A stretch of 64,000 bases of DNA from Solanum dulcamara (Eukaryota > Streptophyta > Magnoliopsida > Solanales > Solanaceae). A model generated the notes under the pieces. It did not search any database. It saw only the letters and a list, made by a program, of their open reading frames with translations, and was not told the DNA's origin. The translations under genes and the position numbers were made by a program. Location: assembly GCF_947179165.1 (NCBI RefSeq), contig NC_077240.1, positions 255,501-319,500 of the forward strand, written 5' to 3'. Below are positions 1 to 15,077 of this stretch, one piece after another (within the stretch, counting starts at the first letter, position 1; every line of letters begins with the position of its first letter).

Positions 1-2253
<2,253 letters not shown>

Positions 2254-4251
2254 CAAACAATCAAAATCCCCAGCACTCAGCTCAGCCTCGTAACAACGCT
2301 TTCCTCATCTATTACTACTTGTTTTCTTTTGAGCGAACAATATAGATAGATGGATGGATTGTGTAACTAGCTGAATTCTACCGGAAGAAGAAGAAGACAC
2401 ACGAGCGATCTACTCTCCTATCCTACTTGCAACTATTTTACTTTATAATACACTACTTAAAAATCTACTACGTCTGTGTTTTTTAATTTTACTATTGCAA
2501 CGCTCTTTTTTCTTTTTAATTAAAGGAAGGTCACCCGTAAATGCTGGAAAACGACAATGCAGCAGGAGGAAGACCTTGCACCAAGTGCCCTGACATATTT
2601 TTTAAAGCGTTCATTAAAGTTAAAAAGTAATAGTACTTGTTTTAAAATCATAATAAGTCACGAGCAATGTCAAAGTCAAAATTTTATTAAAATTATTTTA
2701 ATCGTATATAAATAATATAATTTTTTATCGAAGAAAATTCGAATAAACCTCTAAGCCCAAGGTGGCTCCACCCAAATTTTAACTTAACTAATGACTTTTG
2801 ACTTATAACTCATAAACTAAAAATCAATCCAAACAAGCTTTACATTTTGGAATTTTCATTCTTATTTTAAAGACAGATTTTGCCCGCCCTTTCTTTTTCT
2901 ATCATAAAAATAAATACATTTATATGTCCATCAAATCATACTAGTTCTAATAGATTATGCTTAGATTATAATTAAAGACAAAATCTATATATTTATCAAA
3001 TTAGCGTAAATATTGACCGCTGAGTAAATTTTTACAAAAAATAGAGTGTATACTTAATTATTTAGTTTATGGATATTGTAAATAAAATACTCTGTGGAAA
3101 GGTCAATTGGGGACTATTCAACCCTGTCTTCAGCATCCTAACTTTTTCAACCAAAATTATTGGTCCAGTAGCCACCCACGCTCATTTACAACCCTCCTCG
3201 ACAAACTAAATAGATTACCACAAGTCAAAAAGATATTTACATGCAGTCACCCCTCTCCCATTGGTTAGACAACAGCTACTTAGTGAAAAGGACTCGGCAT
3301 GGATCCTTAGTGACATGTCCAACTAGTTAAAATCTTTCTTTTCTTTTCTTTTTCTGAACCCAAATAAATGAGTATCACAGTCTGTAAAAATATTCTCTTG
3401 AACAAACAGAAAACTTCCTTTGCATAGCATACACCTTCAAATTACTCCTTTTTAAGGGATATTTTTAAAAATTTACACCTTAATAAAAATAATTATATCT
3501 ACATAGTCCATATTTTCACACAACACCCGCATAATCCATTTCTTTCTATTTTCTCTTATAAGTGATATTACTTCATTCACAAGTCGCAACCAGACGGAAA
3601 TCCATTGAGGATGACAAAGAGTTCATCAAACACTACTGAACACGCCAAGGAAGGTGGTTGAGGCCACCACAGTTCACATGACTCTTTCTGAGGGAGCTGT
3701 TATTTATTGTCTGAGTAAGTTAGGATCCTTGTCTCTCATGTCGAGTAAGCCCCCCACTTGTTGGCCTACAAGTTACACACAATGCAACTTTTTAGCAGAA
3801 CACAGAATCAAACATGTAACTTCAATTCTACATAGAAACTCAACAATTTTATGCTGGATTGCCTACTTTCATTTTTTTATTCATGAAATTTATCTGCACA
3901 AGGCTATCAATTGTCACATCAAGAAACTCTTATACCTAAAGTTATGCAGCTCATTTCATGTTTTACAAAATTGTAAGAATCTCCAGGAACATATTCAGCA
4001 TTAACATCTGGAGCTATTACCAATCTTCTTATCATAGTTTCTTTATGACTTTTTCAAGTCCAAAAGCACAAAGCCTGTTGTAAGAGCAATAATGACAATA
4101 ATGAAGGAAATGCATCCTTCCCCAGTTCTGGCGATAGCATTCGAATAGCTAAGTTCAATGGACAAACAGGCTCCAAGTGAAGGCATAGAAATAATCGAGC
4201 ATTTGGAAAGAACTATACGAGAACAAGTACAAAAAGAGAATATTAGTACAC
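2254..4251. other. Kinase 5' leader/promoter side and intergenic DNA
   Basis: Upstream (right) of the kinase start, then AT-rich DNA up to the stop of the phosphate carrier. A pyrimidine- and AT-rich stretch at 2330-2520 would be the kinase leader and core promoter. Part of 4020-4250 may be 3' UTR, or a further exon, of the carrier. No conserved ORF or repeat was recognised. Confidence 0.5.
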
Positions 4252-7200
4252 TTACAGTCCAGTTAACACTTTAATTGTGTCATAGAGAAACCATTGCAGA
4301 GTCACAACAGGCCCCACAAGTGTTATTCGAACAGGAAGACTTCTCGTAAACAAATTAACAAGTCCAATCTCTTTTATAGCCTGAAATCATCATATCATTT
4401 CTTTTCTAACTAATTAGATTTTACCAATAATCATAAGAGTATTTGACAGAAGTTTTACCTGTCTAATTGTCTCAGCCTTTTTGTTGTAAAGAGACGAGAC
4501 AATATTATCAGCGGGATTAGATATTACAGTGCCAACAGATCCAGCAGCATAACCCGATAAGCATGTCACACCGAGTTGCTCAGCTCTTGAGCAATCTTCC
4601 TTCCTTCTCTGTATGACCTTCCGGTACATCAGATCTACTGAGTGCTCAAATGTCGAAAACATGATCATGGAAACTGCCGACGGAAAAGGAAGCACATAGA
4701 AAGTTATAATTACAAACTCCAAAAGCAGAAACCAAGACATTGGCAAACCACAGCTGGTAATGTGATTATCATATTGTAAAGGGCATCTATATACAGAAAG
4801 ATTTCAAAGACAAATTTGATTAATAATCACATTCTAGAAATTGTGAAGTAGCCACTAAATTTTGTACCAAGTGCAAACTGGTATAGTAGCCGACGATAAA
4901 TAAGGCCAGACAGTAAATGATGAACTGAAGCAACGATGATCCTATGCAGCAGCCACACGATGCAAAATGCCAATTTTCAATGGTAAAGAACAGATAAATT
5001 GAAATGCAAGAATCTACAGGATACACAAAATACACACTTATTACTCCAGTCCATCCCACCCAAGGACACTGACATGAGTATACTTTACCAGGAAAGTCCC
5101 ACAACACTTCTGAATGACAACATGAAGGAAAATGAGGGGTGATGGGAGGGATAATAGAAAAGACTAAATTAAGTAAAGATTTTACATGGAAGATTACGCC
5201 CCCAAAGTGGAAAGAGTCCCTTGTAAAAGCTACAGTGAAGCAAAACCAAACTTCAGCATCAATGTGCAAGGTGGATCGCAATAAAACAAACAATGCATAC
5301 TTCTTAGACTTTACCCTGAAAGGCCTTCATTCACGTACAACTTGTGAAATCCGTCAGTTAATCCCCTGGCAAAATGAGGCTGCGTTTGGACCTGAACTTT
5401 GACAGCTTCAAAGGGACAGAGGGCCACATCAGCAAATACTTGAGCTGATGCAGCGCTGAGGAAGAATATAACACTCCTTTGTTGATCAACTAATAATTCA
5501 GAATAGGACCTTTTAAAGTATTCATAAAGACCAAATTTAAATCCTCCTTGAACTCCATATCCAAATAATTTCCCTGACCAACCTCTCCAGAGAGCAGAAT
5601 GGCCTTGCTCTCTCCATAGTGTTATAAGCCCTGATGAAATGCCTCGGTATTTGAGAGGGTCCACCTGAAGTAAATAAAGGTATTATCAAAACATACCAGA
5701 TTAGGCAAGTTACATCCTCTCTTGCCACCCTTTAATTTTAGTTTATTTGTCATGAGGCACAATGACACATGGAGTTTACAGATATGTTAAAAGAAAGAAA
5801 GTTGTGTGTTCTAGTGCAAAACTGTAGTAAGGAAGTCACTGTTGGAAATCTTACGGAAAATAATCCATCATAACAAACACTAACACTTCATCGCAAACAC
5901 TTGTAAGGAATTCACATAGCTTGAGGCGTGCTTTTATCAATGTCCTTAAGGATATTTCCCCCGATATAGATGTATCAAGGGGCGGAGCCACATGGTGGCT
6001 AGGGTTCATCCGAACCCCCTTCGGCAAAAAATTATACTATTTATACATGGTTAAAATATTTTTTTTATGTATAAATAGTAGATGTCAAACCCCCTTTGGC
6101 TAGCTTGTGTATCTACTTCTTCAGATTTTGAACCCCCTATTCAAAATCCTGGCTCCGCCACTGGGTGTATCCCCCAGGATTCAACAAGCTCTTCTAGTAC
6201 AAAACTAGGAGTCATAATCTAAGAGAAGATTTATAGGGAAAACACACATGAGGCTAAAGCCTCCAACGGTAATAACAAAATTAGTGTCAAAGATTAAAGA
6301 TTAAAGTGATTAATTCAATGGTCAAACCATTTGCAGTCTAAATGATGGGAAAAGGACAATGACAGTAATAGTCATTCAATTGAGTGAAACAATTTCCTCC
6401 AACGTCTATAAAATTAATGGAAATGAAGAGGTCAAAGAATAAAGACCAGATAAAGGCCTTTTAATTATAATAAATATATTAAAAGCCATCAATAAGATAT
6501 CAAGGAATGAATCTAGACAATAATATGAATACTTTCTTTTTGAGATACTAGAATTATTTTTCCAACAATCACGAGGTTCAATGGATTGAAATCAAGACAT
6601 GTGATCAGGGGCGTACCTACCTTGTGCCGAGGGGGTTCATCCGAACCCCCTTCGGCGGAAAATTATACTATTTATACATGATTAAAATAATTTTTTATGT
6701 ATATAAAATAGATGTCGAACCCCCTTCGACTAGCTCATATGTCTACTTATTTAGATTTTGAACCCCCTTATTTAAAATCCTGGGTCCGCCACTGCATGTG
6801 ATCATTTGAACAGAATATATATAGGTACGAATCCAGCTCATGGAGGTTCCAATTACCAGAGCAGGTATAGATAACAAATACACAACTAAACATTAGACGG
6901 AACAGAAGAATGCCATCAGAAAGAATCTTAAGAGTAGGAGTTTGTTTCTCAACATATAGAAGTGATCTATTAGTGAAAGTTTGCAAAGTACATAATTAGA
7001 TACTCCATGAAAATAAGTTCTCTTTAATCCTAAATTCCTAAGTTTCAGTCCTTTCTCTTTACCAGCATTAGTTGGAGTAAGTTTTCTTTCATGTTTTTTT
7101 TTCTTTTTGATCTATTAAGTTTCTGAAGATGAACCTATTGAAAACAATCCATCAAACTAGCGGAGATTGTGGTGTTGGAAAATGTGTAGTTTGCGACTAT

Positions 7201-7730
7201 TATTCAACCTCTACAGATAAGAAAGATACTCAGTATAGAATTACCAGAAATCAGAATCGCACATGCATCTAAATCTTGTGTCACTTTCATAGCACTTTGG
7301 TGATCTCAATCTAACAACGACGTCACATACAACCATTTGTTGTAAGTGAGAGGTTCAAAGTATTTTTACACTTTGTTGGGATGGTTATTACATATCGAAT
7401 TGTACTGAAAGCAAATGTTAAGCACTAATAATGTCTTAAGGAAGATGGTTAAAGGCTAAAGGGAAAAGTAGTTCTAGAAAGGAGGCAGAAAAAGAGCAGA
7501 GCCAGTGTGATAGGACTTTGGGGTTTTTTGAAATCCAAATGACGGCAGATTTTTGTAATTAAGTGCGTCAAGAAAAATAAATTGAAAAGTGTAAATACCT
7601 GCATATTAACCTTCAAGACATCGAGAGGAGTAATGGCGAGATGAGTGATGCCAGCGCTGAGCATTCCTCCAGCGGTACAGAGGCCGTAATACCCAGCCGA
7701 GAATTCCTCGAACACCCTTTCTCCTTCCAT
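4252..7730 (-). CDS. PHT3: Mitochondrial phosphate carrier (PHT3;3/MPT type)
   Basis: Inner-membrane carrier bringing phosphate into the mitochondrial matrix for ATP synthesis; mitochondrial carrier (SLC25) family. Exons: 7730-7599, 5664-5315, 5229-5186 (44 nt), 4673-4459 and 4380-4252, all with GT-AG ends; 870 nt, 289 residues. The three-repeat signature is visible: PLDVLK in exon 1, PFEAVK in exon 2, PADNIVSS in exon 4, plus GWSGKLFGYGVQGG and GLFPLWGRNLPF, the latter encoded by the 44-nt exon. The start at 7730 (MEGER) matches plant homologues; an in-frame ATG ten codons upstream is possible. Intron 1 is long (1.93 kb) and holds two hAT-type elements. The stop TAA lies inside a GTAAGT donor-like site, so an alternative 3' exon is possible. 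The PHT3;3 assignment is from memory of Arabidopsis. Confidence 0.92.
5977..6163. mobile_element. hAT-type MITE, copy 1
   Basis: 187-bp non-coding element in intron 1 of the phosphate carrier. Its ends are inverted: AAGGGGCGGAGCC on the left and GGCTCCGCCACTG on the right. It is flanked by GATGTATC (5969-5976) and GGTGTATC (6164-6171), an 8-bp target duplication with one mismatch, as expected for hAT transposition. The interior has the block AACCCCCTT twice in opposite settings and a short AT-rich centre. Closely related to the copy at 6607-6795. Confidence 0.85.
6607..6795. mobile_element. hAT-type MITE, copy 2
   Basis: 189-bp relative of the element 440 bp to the left, in the same intron and orientation. 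A perfect 8-bp target duplication ATGTGATC flanks it (6599-6606 and 6796-6803). Right end GGTCCGCCACTG; left end AGGGGCGTACC, with some divergence from copy 1. It has no coding capacity, so it was presumably moved by a hAT transposase supplied in trans. Confidence 0.9.
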
Positions 7731-10204
7731 TTTCAGCACCCAATTGATAAAGCGGAACACGCTATTACATATAGTGGTGATGGAATGAAACTTGGAAGTT
7801 TGGAGGCCAAGATATTTCTATTGTTCCGAACATGTCCACGTTTCTCCTGTCACCAACTCTACAAAGAGAAAAGCCGCTCTACACTAGTAGTACATGGCTG
7901 ACTCGAATCCAAGTTCAATTCAGCTTTAAATGGTCATTAATTTCGGGTACTCGTTTCAATTTGTTATTTTGGCTCCTAAACTTTGTAAATTTTCATTCAG
8001 ACACCTTAATTTTATTAAAATATTAAGATGAAATTATTTGAGAGATTTTTATATGTGGCTCAGTTTGTAAGTTGTATTAGCAAACTGGACCCTTAAATTC
8101 ACTGAAACACAATATTTTAAACATTTTTTTCATCCTATGTGTGTGCGTGTAGTGTACCCATTTACACGTGGATTTCCACGTCATTAAAATTTTTAATAAC
8201 ACATAAAAAAATAAATATTAAGAAAAATAAAATAACAAATAAAGGTTACTTTTGCATTTTTTGAACATTGTTTTCTCCATATTTGCTCTCAAATTGAACA
8301 CCAAATTCATGTCAAATGGGAGAAATTCTTACCTATTTGACTTGTATTTCACCCTATGGATTCACAAACACAAACCCAACAAATCTTCGTTGCAATTTTA
8401 AATTTATTTCATAAACTCACAAAACTCATTTATTATACTTGAAGCTTCGTCAAGCTTATCAATGAAGTTTTTCAATTTTTTCATACCTACTATCACCCTT
8501 CACACTACCTCATACAAAATTCAAAAAATACTCACAAAATTGAGATTTTGGGTGGGAATATGGCAAAACAAAAAGGGATAGGAGTGGTGTTGGTTTGCAG
8601 CAAAAGAAGAGAATTTTGAGAAAGTATTTGGTGGCGAGGCAGTGATGCAGGGGCGTTAAAAAAAAAAAGGAGGTGAGAATGGTGGGTGGATCCATAGAAG
8701 AAGGATCTATGATATTTATGGAACTATAGAGCAAATATGAATCATCAGAGCTTCTCCATTTTTTTTGTCGCTATGAACAAGGGCGGATTTGTTGGAAAAA
8801 AGCATCGATTAATTTTCGTTCCTTTCAGTCCGTCTTCAAGTGGAAAATAACACAGAAATTTAAAGAGAATAACAATACAAAAATTTAACGTGGAAAATTT
8901 CTCAATTGGAGAAAAATCACAAACCACCCAGAAAAATATTTACTATATGAAAATTGTTACAACCATATAATACACAATATTTTTCTAATACACCTAAATA
9001 CCTAAAATACTACACCCAAGAGATCTCCAAGAGAAAATTCTTTAAACCTCACGTCTATTTCTCTAGATTTTTGTTGTTATGTGTTCATGATGAAGATGCC
9101 TATTTACAGGCAATTTAGAGTCATGGTTGATGCTTATGAACACATTTATGCCATCATATTTGATAAAATGTGTGAAAATCATTAGCCTTCTTTTTTGATT
9201 TTTATCAATCAAATGCCCACAATTTTAACTTTTTTCTTTTTTATTTAAACAAATACAACAGGATTCACACGGATCACAGGAATTTTGGATCAATCCCTCA
9301 CTTGAAAAATTATACTGTATATATAAAAATTAATTTTATGATTGTGTATATATCTTAAATATTGAACTCCTGAACAAAACACTAGTACGTAGTGTAGTGG
9401 TTGAGGGTGTTAAGATTTACCCATAATAATCGTGATTGAATCTTGGCGGAGGAATTTTAATTGTTATTTTTACTTCAGACCTGATTTTTAAAAAAAAATT
9501 AGTCCGTCAACTTTTTTTTTGGTAAAATTCAACTTTTTCAAATAACTTTATATTGTAAATTTATTTGTTTCTTTAAATTATTAAATTAATATATAGTAAT
9601 AATTCAATCAAAAAATTGATATCTAAGTAAGTATTATTATATATTTAATAAACTTTTTAATAAAAATTATTGAATTTAAGCTAGTTCATGTATGATTCAA
9701 TTCACTGACCCTCTAATTTGTCAACACTATTAGTATGTTTACTTTTTTCGAACCTCATGAACGAAAATTCTGTATCCACCACTAATTCTGGACCATTAAC
9801 ATTTCTGACCCAGTGAGAGTTACTAAAGTCTCTTCTTCTCTGATTTCATTCATGGAATTATTGTCAAAACACATTTTCTTTATATGAATGAATATAATTT
9901 TGACATAACTTGTATATAACATGAATAAATATTAGCCTGACATAACTTATATGTCATATTTATAAAATATAATATTTTCTTATTTGATAATATATACTTC
10001 ACTTATAATATCTCTGAGATATAATTCTTTAAAAGAAAATTATTTCACTCACAGAAAAAATAATTCTCTCAAAACTATTTCAATGGGAAATAATATATTT
10101 TTTTTTTTGTATTCATGGTACTTGAAATATTGTTTCACCCTAATATTTCAATCTATTTTGAAATGTATCTGCAATTTGTTTATAGCTTTGAAATCATGAA
10201 AATT
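7731..10204. other. Carrier promoter side and AT-rich intergenic DNA
   Basis: Divergent flank of the phosphate carrier. The first few hundred bases should hold its promoter. The rest is AT-rich. Around 9290-9380 and 9740-9785 the sequence (GAAAAATTATACTGTAT, then TGTATCCACCACT) resembles the interior and end of the hAT MITE family, so a larger or decayed relative may sit here. I found no target duplication and no gene. Confidence 0.4.
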
Positions 10205-10260
10205 CCCAGGCACAACGACGCAATTATCAGGGGCGCGCTCTACCACTGAGCTAATAGCCC
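10205..10260 (-). pseudogene. trnI-GAU: Plastid trnI-GAU 5' exon and first intron bases (organelle-derived)
   Basis: On the minus strand, 10260-10224 reads as the 37-nt 5' exon of chloroplast tRNA-Ile(GAU), beginning GGGCTATTAGCTCAGTGG and ending CCCCTGATAA. 10223-10205 continues with the start of its group II intron (TTGCGTCGTTGTGCC). The 3' exon is absent, so no tRNA can be made. Identification is from memory of the Solanaceae plastid genome. Confidence 0.88.
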
Positions 10261-10955
10261 GTCGTGCGAGCCTCCCACTGGGGGCCCGCTATGCCAAAAG
10301 CGAGAGAAACCCCATCCCTCTCTTTCCTTTTTTCGCCCCCATGTCGCCACACGGGGGGAACATAGGGACGTAAAAAAGGGGTAACCCTCTCTTCCGCTAC
10401 TGGTGGACTGTTGCACAGAAAGGGCGACAGAAGCAACCTTTCTTAGCGCGCTTTTCAAGCGCTTAGCTTCTGCTAGTGGCGGGGCGGCAAGGCCATGTTG
10501 TTTAGTTGGAAGCCTAAGCCAAGAAGGTACGAGTAGAAATGAAAGAAAAAGATAAAGGAATGACATCACAACGGGATCCTAATCTGTTCTTCGGATTGAT
10601 CACAGATTCTCGGCCCCGTCTTTTGACTTCCACTCCAGTTGACCTCTCTTGTTTCCATCCCACCGTGAGAAGGTAGAGAATTTTCTATTCAATTCAAAAT
10701 TCAAATTGAGGTATGATACTTTTCTGATATCTGATAATTCTATATCGGGAACATATATAAATAATATATATCCCAACTGGAGAATCTCCTTCAGGTGCGA
10801 AGCGTAAGTCTTTGCACTAAGCGCTTCTCCCCTTGGGGAGAAGACGAGCCCCCGGATCCGGTTCCTTTTCGCAAGAAGAGACTCAACCGAATAGTCCCGT
10901 TCTCAAATCCTTCATTTTTGTTTCTATCAGTGAAGAATTTGGCCAATTTCCAAAT
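10205..10955. other. Organelle DNA insert in the nuclear genome (chimeric)
   Basis: A GC-richer island in AT-rich DNA. Minus strand 10383-10205 is the plastid 16S rRNA-trnI spacer plus the trnI 5' exon. At about 10383 the plastid match stops after a run AAAAAAGGGG. It is followed by about 550 bp of different but organelle-like sequence (for example GGCGGGGCGGCAAGGCCATG near 10480) that I do not place in plastid DNA. Plastid pieces fused to other sequence are typical of plant mitochondrial genomes, so I infer a NUMT carrying an older plastid-to-mitochondrion transfer. The right edge is approximate. Confidence 0.65.
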
Positions 10956-13222
10956 TGAATTTGACTAAATGATTCGTTAATTAATCCGTTTTGTTCTAGT
11001 TCATTCTCTTTCCCTGTTTTGTGTAGAAAAATTGTTGATTTGAATTCCCCTGTTCATGAGTGGTCAATGAATGTATTATCTACAATAGAGATGGATGGTA
11101 CGTATGACCAAGAGCGCCCAAAGCAGTAATTAGACTCTTCGTCTGGTTTTATGCTCATTAAAATAAACTTCAAATTCGAATTAATATTTAGGTATCGATA
11201 TTACCTCTTTTTTTTTCTCCTTTCAAACAAATAAAAATGATTGATAAATTTGTGAATGATCCAACATGACAACTAGGTTGAATATAATATTAAGTCTCAC
11301 AGTTCTATAATGTGTTTTTTTTCCTCGTTTGTTTGTATTTTTTTCAGGAATATCTCATAAAATGTAATATTTGATTTGTCGTAATTTGCATGCCACAATT
11401 CTAAATTGTATATCAGAATATGTGTTTTCTGCACAAATGTATTATGTTGTGATTTTCAAAATTATTATTTTTAAAGCTGAAAATTCACACACCATAATAA
11501 TAGCAATATATTAATTTATAAAACAAATACTTGAAATTAGCTCAATAATTACAGTGCAATTATTCTCCATTCATATCCTAAAAACTCGATATATAAAAGC
11601 TAATTCGAAGCTCCAAATCAAAACCCTTCACATTTTTTATAAATACTATCTTATCTTATATATATATATTAGTCAAATGTACGTGTTTTGCATGTGTTTT
11701 TCGTGTTAATTAATAATAAATATATAAAATAAATTAGTATGTCTACATTATATTATTAAGTACAAAATTTTATATGCATTTGTTATGAGTATTTTCATCT
11801 AGAAGACATGAGATGGCAACTTTTTCGATGTTGATGAATGAGCAGGTCGACGTCTAAGCAAAACCGTAGTCACTATAACAGCTTAGAAGCACATATAATA
11901 TTTGTAACAACAATAATAGCATACGTATATGCAGACTTATCCCTAATTTACTATTAGTATTTTTGTGGAATAGGAGGTTGTTTTCGATAGATAATAATCA
12001 AATAAAAGGATAACCTAAAAAAAAAAACTTACCAAAATACATACTTGTTTGAGCTGACCATATGCTGCAAAAGCAAAAGCAATAAATTAGATTAGGTCTA
12101 TACAAAAATTGGAACCTTTGATTATTATACTATGAAATCAGAGAGAAAAATAATAATTTTGCAATTGCGGTTTAAGAGATTTACATGAGATTTGATAAGT
12201 TAGTTTGACATGGGCCAAAACTAAATTTACCTCTGTTTTAGTATAAACCCAGTCAAGATTTCTAAATAAAAAAGAAGTTGAAGAATTCTAAACTTAAATG
12301 ACAATCCAAGACGATATAGATATTTATTATGAGATATAAATTATTATTTTTTTACATTTTCTAAATAAAACAGAAAGATTTAAATGTTAGGACTTTTAAT
12401 ATAATTTTAAAAAATTAAGAAATATAATTTTATTCAAATTTTAAGTACTAAATATTGGAGTAGAAAATTTTTGCTATTTTTTAAGATTTTTTTTGTCTAT
12501 ATTTGTTTTGACGTTCTAATTCTTTTTCTTCTTCTTTTAACATTTTTTGGACCCTTTTCTGCAACGTTTTTAAAAACCCTTTTTTGGTTATTATTTTGAA
12601 AGATTTTTGACCATTTTTAAGATCAAGTCTATTTTAGTTGGAAAATTTTTTTTCGTTTAGGAATTTAATTATGATAAGAAAATTTTATTTATTTTATTTT
12701 TTATTATATTTATTATAGTCAATATTTAATATCACTAAAATAATAGTATATTAATTAAAGAAAGTGGTAAAAAGATGATTTTGTATAAAACAAAGTCTTT
12801 TAATGAAGAACAAAAGGTTTACTCAATATTTTAAAGGTTTTCATGCTTTTATTATCAACCTTGAAAGTATAATTAGAATAACAATTGAAGAAAAGGAAAA
12901 AGTTAAAGTAATGGAAGAACAAAGATAGATATTTGTAATTAGATAAACAAAAATAATTATTTAGTTATATTTACACCTTCATTAGTTGTTTCTTTACTAA
13001 TGTGCCAACATTCTATTTTCTCGAAATACCATTTGTAATATTGCATTCGGTATGCTGTTGAATTTGATGGCGTAAGAGCTAAAATTTTCATTCACAATCA
13101 AGATTCAAGATATAGAATTGTTTTACATAATTTAAAATGAATAAGTATTTTTGTAATTTTTGAAATAACATTTTATAAGGTGAAAATTGGCTAGATATAT
13201 ATATCATTAATAGGTAAAGACA
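10956..13222. other. AT-rich intergenic DNA
   Basis: No supported gene. Low-complexity A/T tracts throughout. The first 250 bases right of the organelle island (to about 11200) keep a more even composition and could still belong to the insert. Confidence 0.4.
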
Positions 13223-13565
13223 GTGGCGGGTCCTGAATTTTCATTTAAGAAATTTAATTTTAAGAGACTGTTTAATTTTTGGGGGATTAAATCCACTATT
13301 TCAACACTTTTTTAGAAATATAATAATAATTAGTGGTGAAAAATTGGTCGGGCTAGTGGCTATTTTCAAAATTAAACAAAAAAAAATAACAGAAGCTAAA
13401 GACATAGTATAAATAGTGAGATTTGATCCCTAAACGCACGGATTCATTTGAAGGTACTATATCACTGCACTATACATTGTTTCTTGTTCAAAGAGTTCAA
13501 AATTAATATACGTACATAAATACATAAAATTTACCTCCTCCCAAACTCCTAGATCCGCACTTGCC
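13223..13565. mobile_element. hAT-type MITE, diverged third copy
   Basis: 343-bp element with ends GTGGCGGGTCC and GGATCCGCACTTGCC-like (read CTAGATCCGCACTTGCC on the plus strand). A perfect 8-bp duplication TAAAGACA flanks it (13215-13222 and 13566-13573). The terminal sequence CAGTGGCGG matches the right-end inverted repeat of the two copies near 6 kb, so the family is the same or sister. No ORF of note. Confidence 0.8.
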
Positions 13566-13780
13566 TAAAGACATAATCCAAGTAAAAACTCATCTAACTA
13601 GTGTTAATTTCAAATTGTAGTCGTGGGAAATGCACATCATTGACATTGAGCTATTGAATCTTAACACAAATATTACCAATAAACTTACTATTCTTCAATA
13701 TGGTATTAGCACCAATTATTATTGTCAACAGTTTTTATTCTCAAATGAAAGAGAGAAAAATTATATTTATTACATATTAC

Positions 13781-14458
13781 TAGAGGTGTTATAATGGTCT
13801 GCCTTAATCCAACACAATTCAACTCTAAAGGACTAACGAGTTAAATGAGTTAGGACAGACTGATTCTTTTAACTAAATGACCTATAAAATAGCAATCCAA
13901 TTCAACCCTAAGCGGACTACGGGTTGGGACAGATTGACCCTTTAATCAAGATATGAACAATATTGGTCTCTTAGAAAGACTATCGAACATTGATGAACAC
14001 AACACCAACACATCAAAAATTCACATGTTCATGATACACTTTAGTGGAATACTTACAAAACAACAGAATAGAAAAGATACAACAATCAACATTCATAAGA
14101 TTAATCAGAATAACATACATCGTATGATCAGTTTTTTCATAAACTAGAGAAGAAAGGAGAAACGAAAAATTAGGCATAAATACAAAAGTAAAAGAAGTCA
14201 AAGATTCATAGTTATAATAACTTCAATTGCCTAGTTGTCGAAGATTTGACAAAACAAAACACTACTTAAAATATATATAACAAATATTTTTAAATTTCAC
14301 GACCCACGGGCTGGCCTCTGAGGCTCGTGGGTTGAGCCTATGCGGCTAGTCCAAAAAACTTCATTCCTAAATGGGCTAAAAAAATTTAGCCCAACCCCAC
14401 TTTATTCAAAGGTTGGGTTGAATCGGTTTCACATGCCAAACCTAGTTTGACAGTTCTA
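13781..14458. mobile_element. Decayed hAT-like element
   Basis: About 680 bp beginning TAGAGGTGT and ending ACAGTTCTA; the inverted ends match at TAGA..TGT. The flanks CATATTAC and CCTGTTAC agree at 5 of 8 positions, as an old 8-bp target duplication might. The interior has repeated GGGTTGGG/CCCAACCC-type blocks (13920, 14320, 14390) that could pair. No transposase remains, and the boundaries are less sure than for the shorter MITEs. Confidence 0.5.
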
Positions 14459-15046
14459 CCTGTTACATTTGAACAAAAAAAAGAAAAAATTATCTAATTA
14501 CACTTCTTTATTTACTATATTTTCCATTATTCACATCTATTTCAAAAAAAAATCAAAAATTCCTTCTTTCCATCCGAATATATTATTCTAGTAATCCAGA
14601 TACATTAATTTTGATTCATAAATTATGTCTATGTTTAATATATTATGCTTTAAATGCTACTTGCTGATACATAAAACTCTAATTAATGTATCGAGATTAC
14701 TAAATTAATATATTCGAATTACTGAATTAATATATCCATATTATCATGATTTTAAAGAATTTCCGTAAATTGAAAAAGAATTAGAAAAAAGCGGTATATG
14801 TAAGTTTTCCAGAAAAAAAATACTATTGTACTTGAAAATGGTGGGAAAATGGTGGATGGCCAGGGATAAAAAATGGAGTAAGATTTTGAAACCCAGAATG
14901 GTAATATGCTGATTCCCCCCAAAAAACAAGAAAAATACTACCGCTCTCATTCCACTGGCCGGCGAACACAGTTCGGATGTTACGTCGGAGCCTTGTAATT
15001 ACGTATCTTGGATTCTGATTATCCTGTATTAATACTTTTTTTAATT

Positions 15047-15077
<31 letters not shown>

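Noticed and set aside
4820..5293. A 157-residue minus-strand ORF between phosphate-carrier exons
   Set aside because: No family resemblance. It overlaps, in another frame, the 44-nt carrier exon at 5186-5229, which is needed to keep the carrier in frame.
8510..8927. Two small minus-strand ORFs
   Set aside because: Low-complexity hydrophobic translations typical of T-rich DNA; no homology recognised.
10240..10569. 109-residue minus-strand ORF in the organelle insert
   Set aside because: It crosses the plastid spacer and the following junction, so it is a chance ORF in noncoding organelle DNA.
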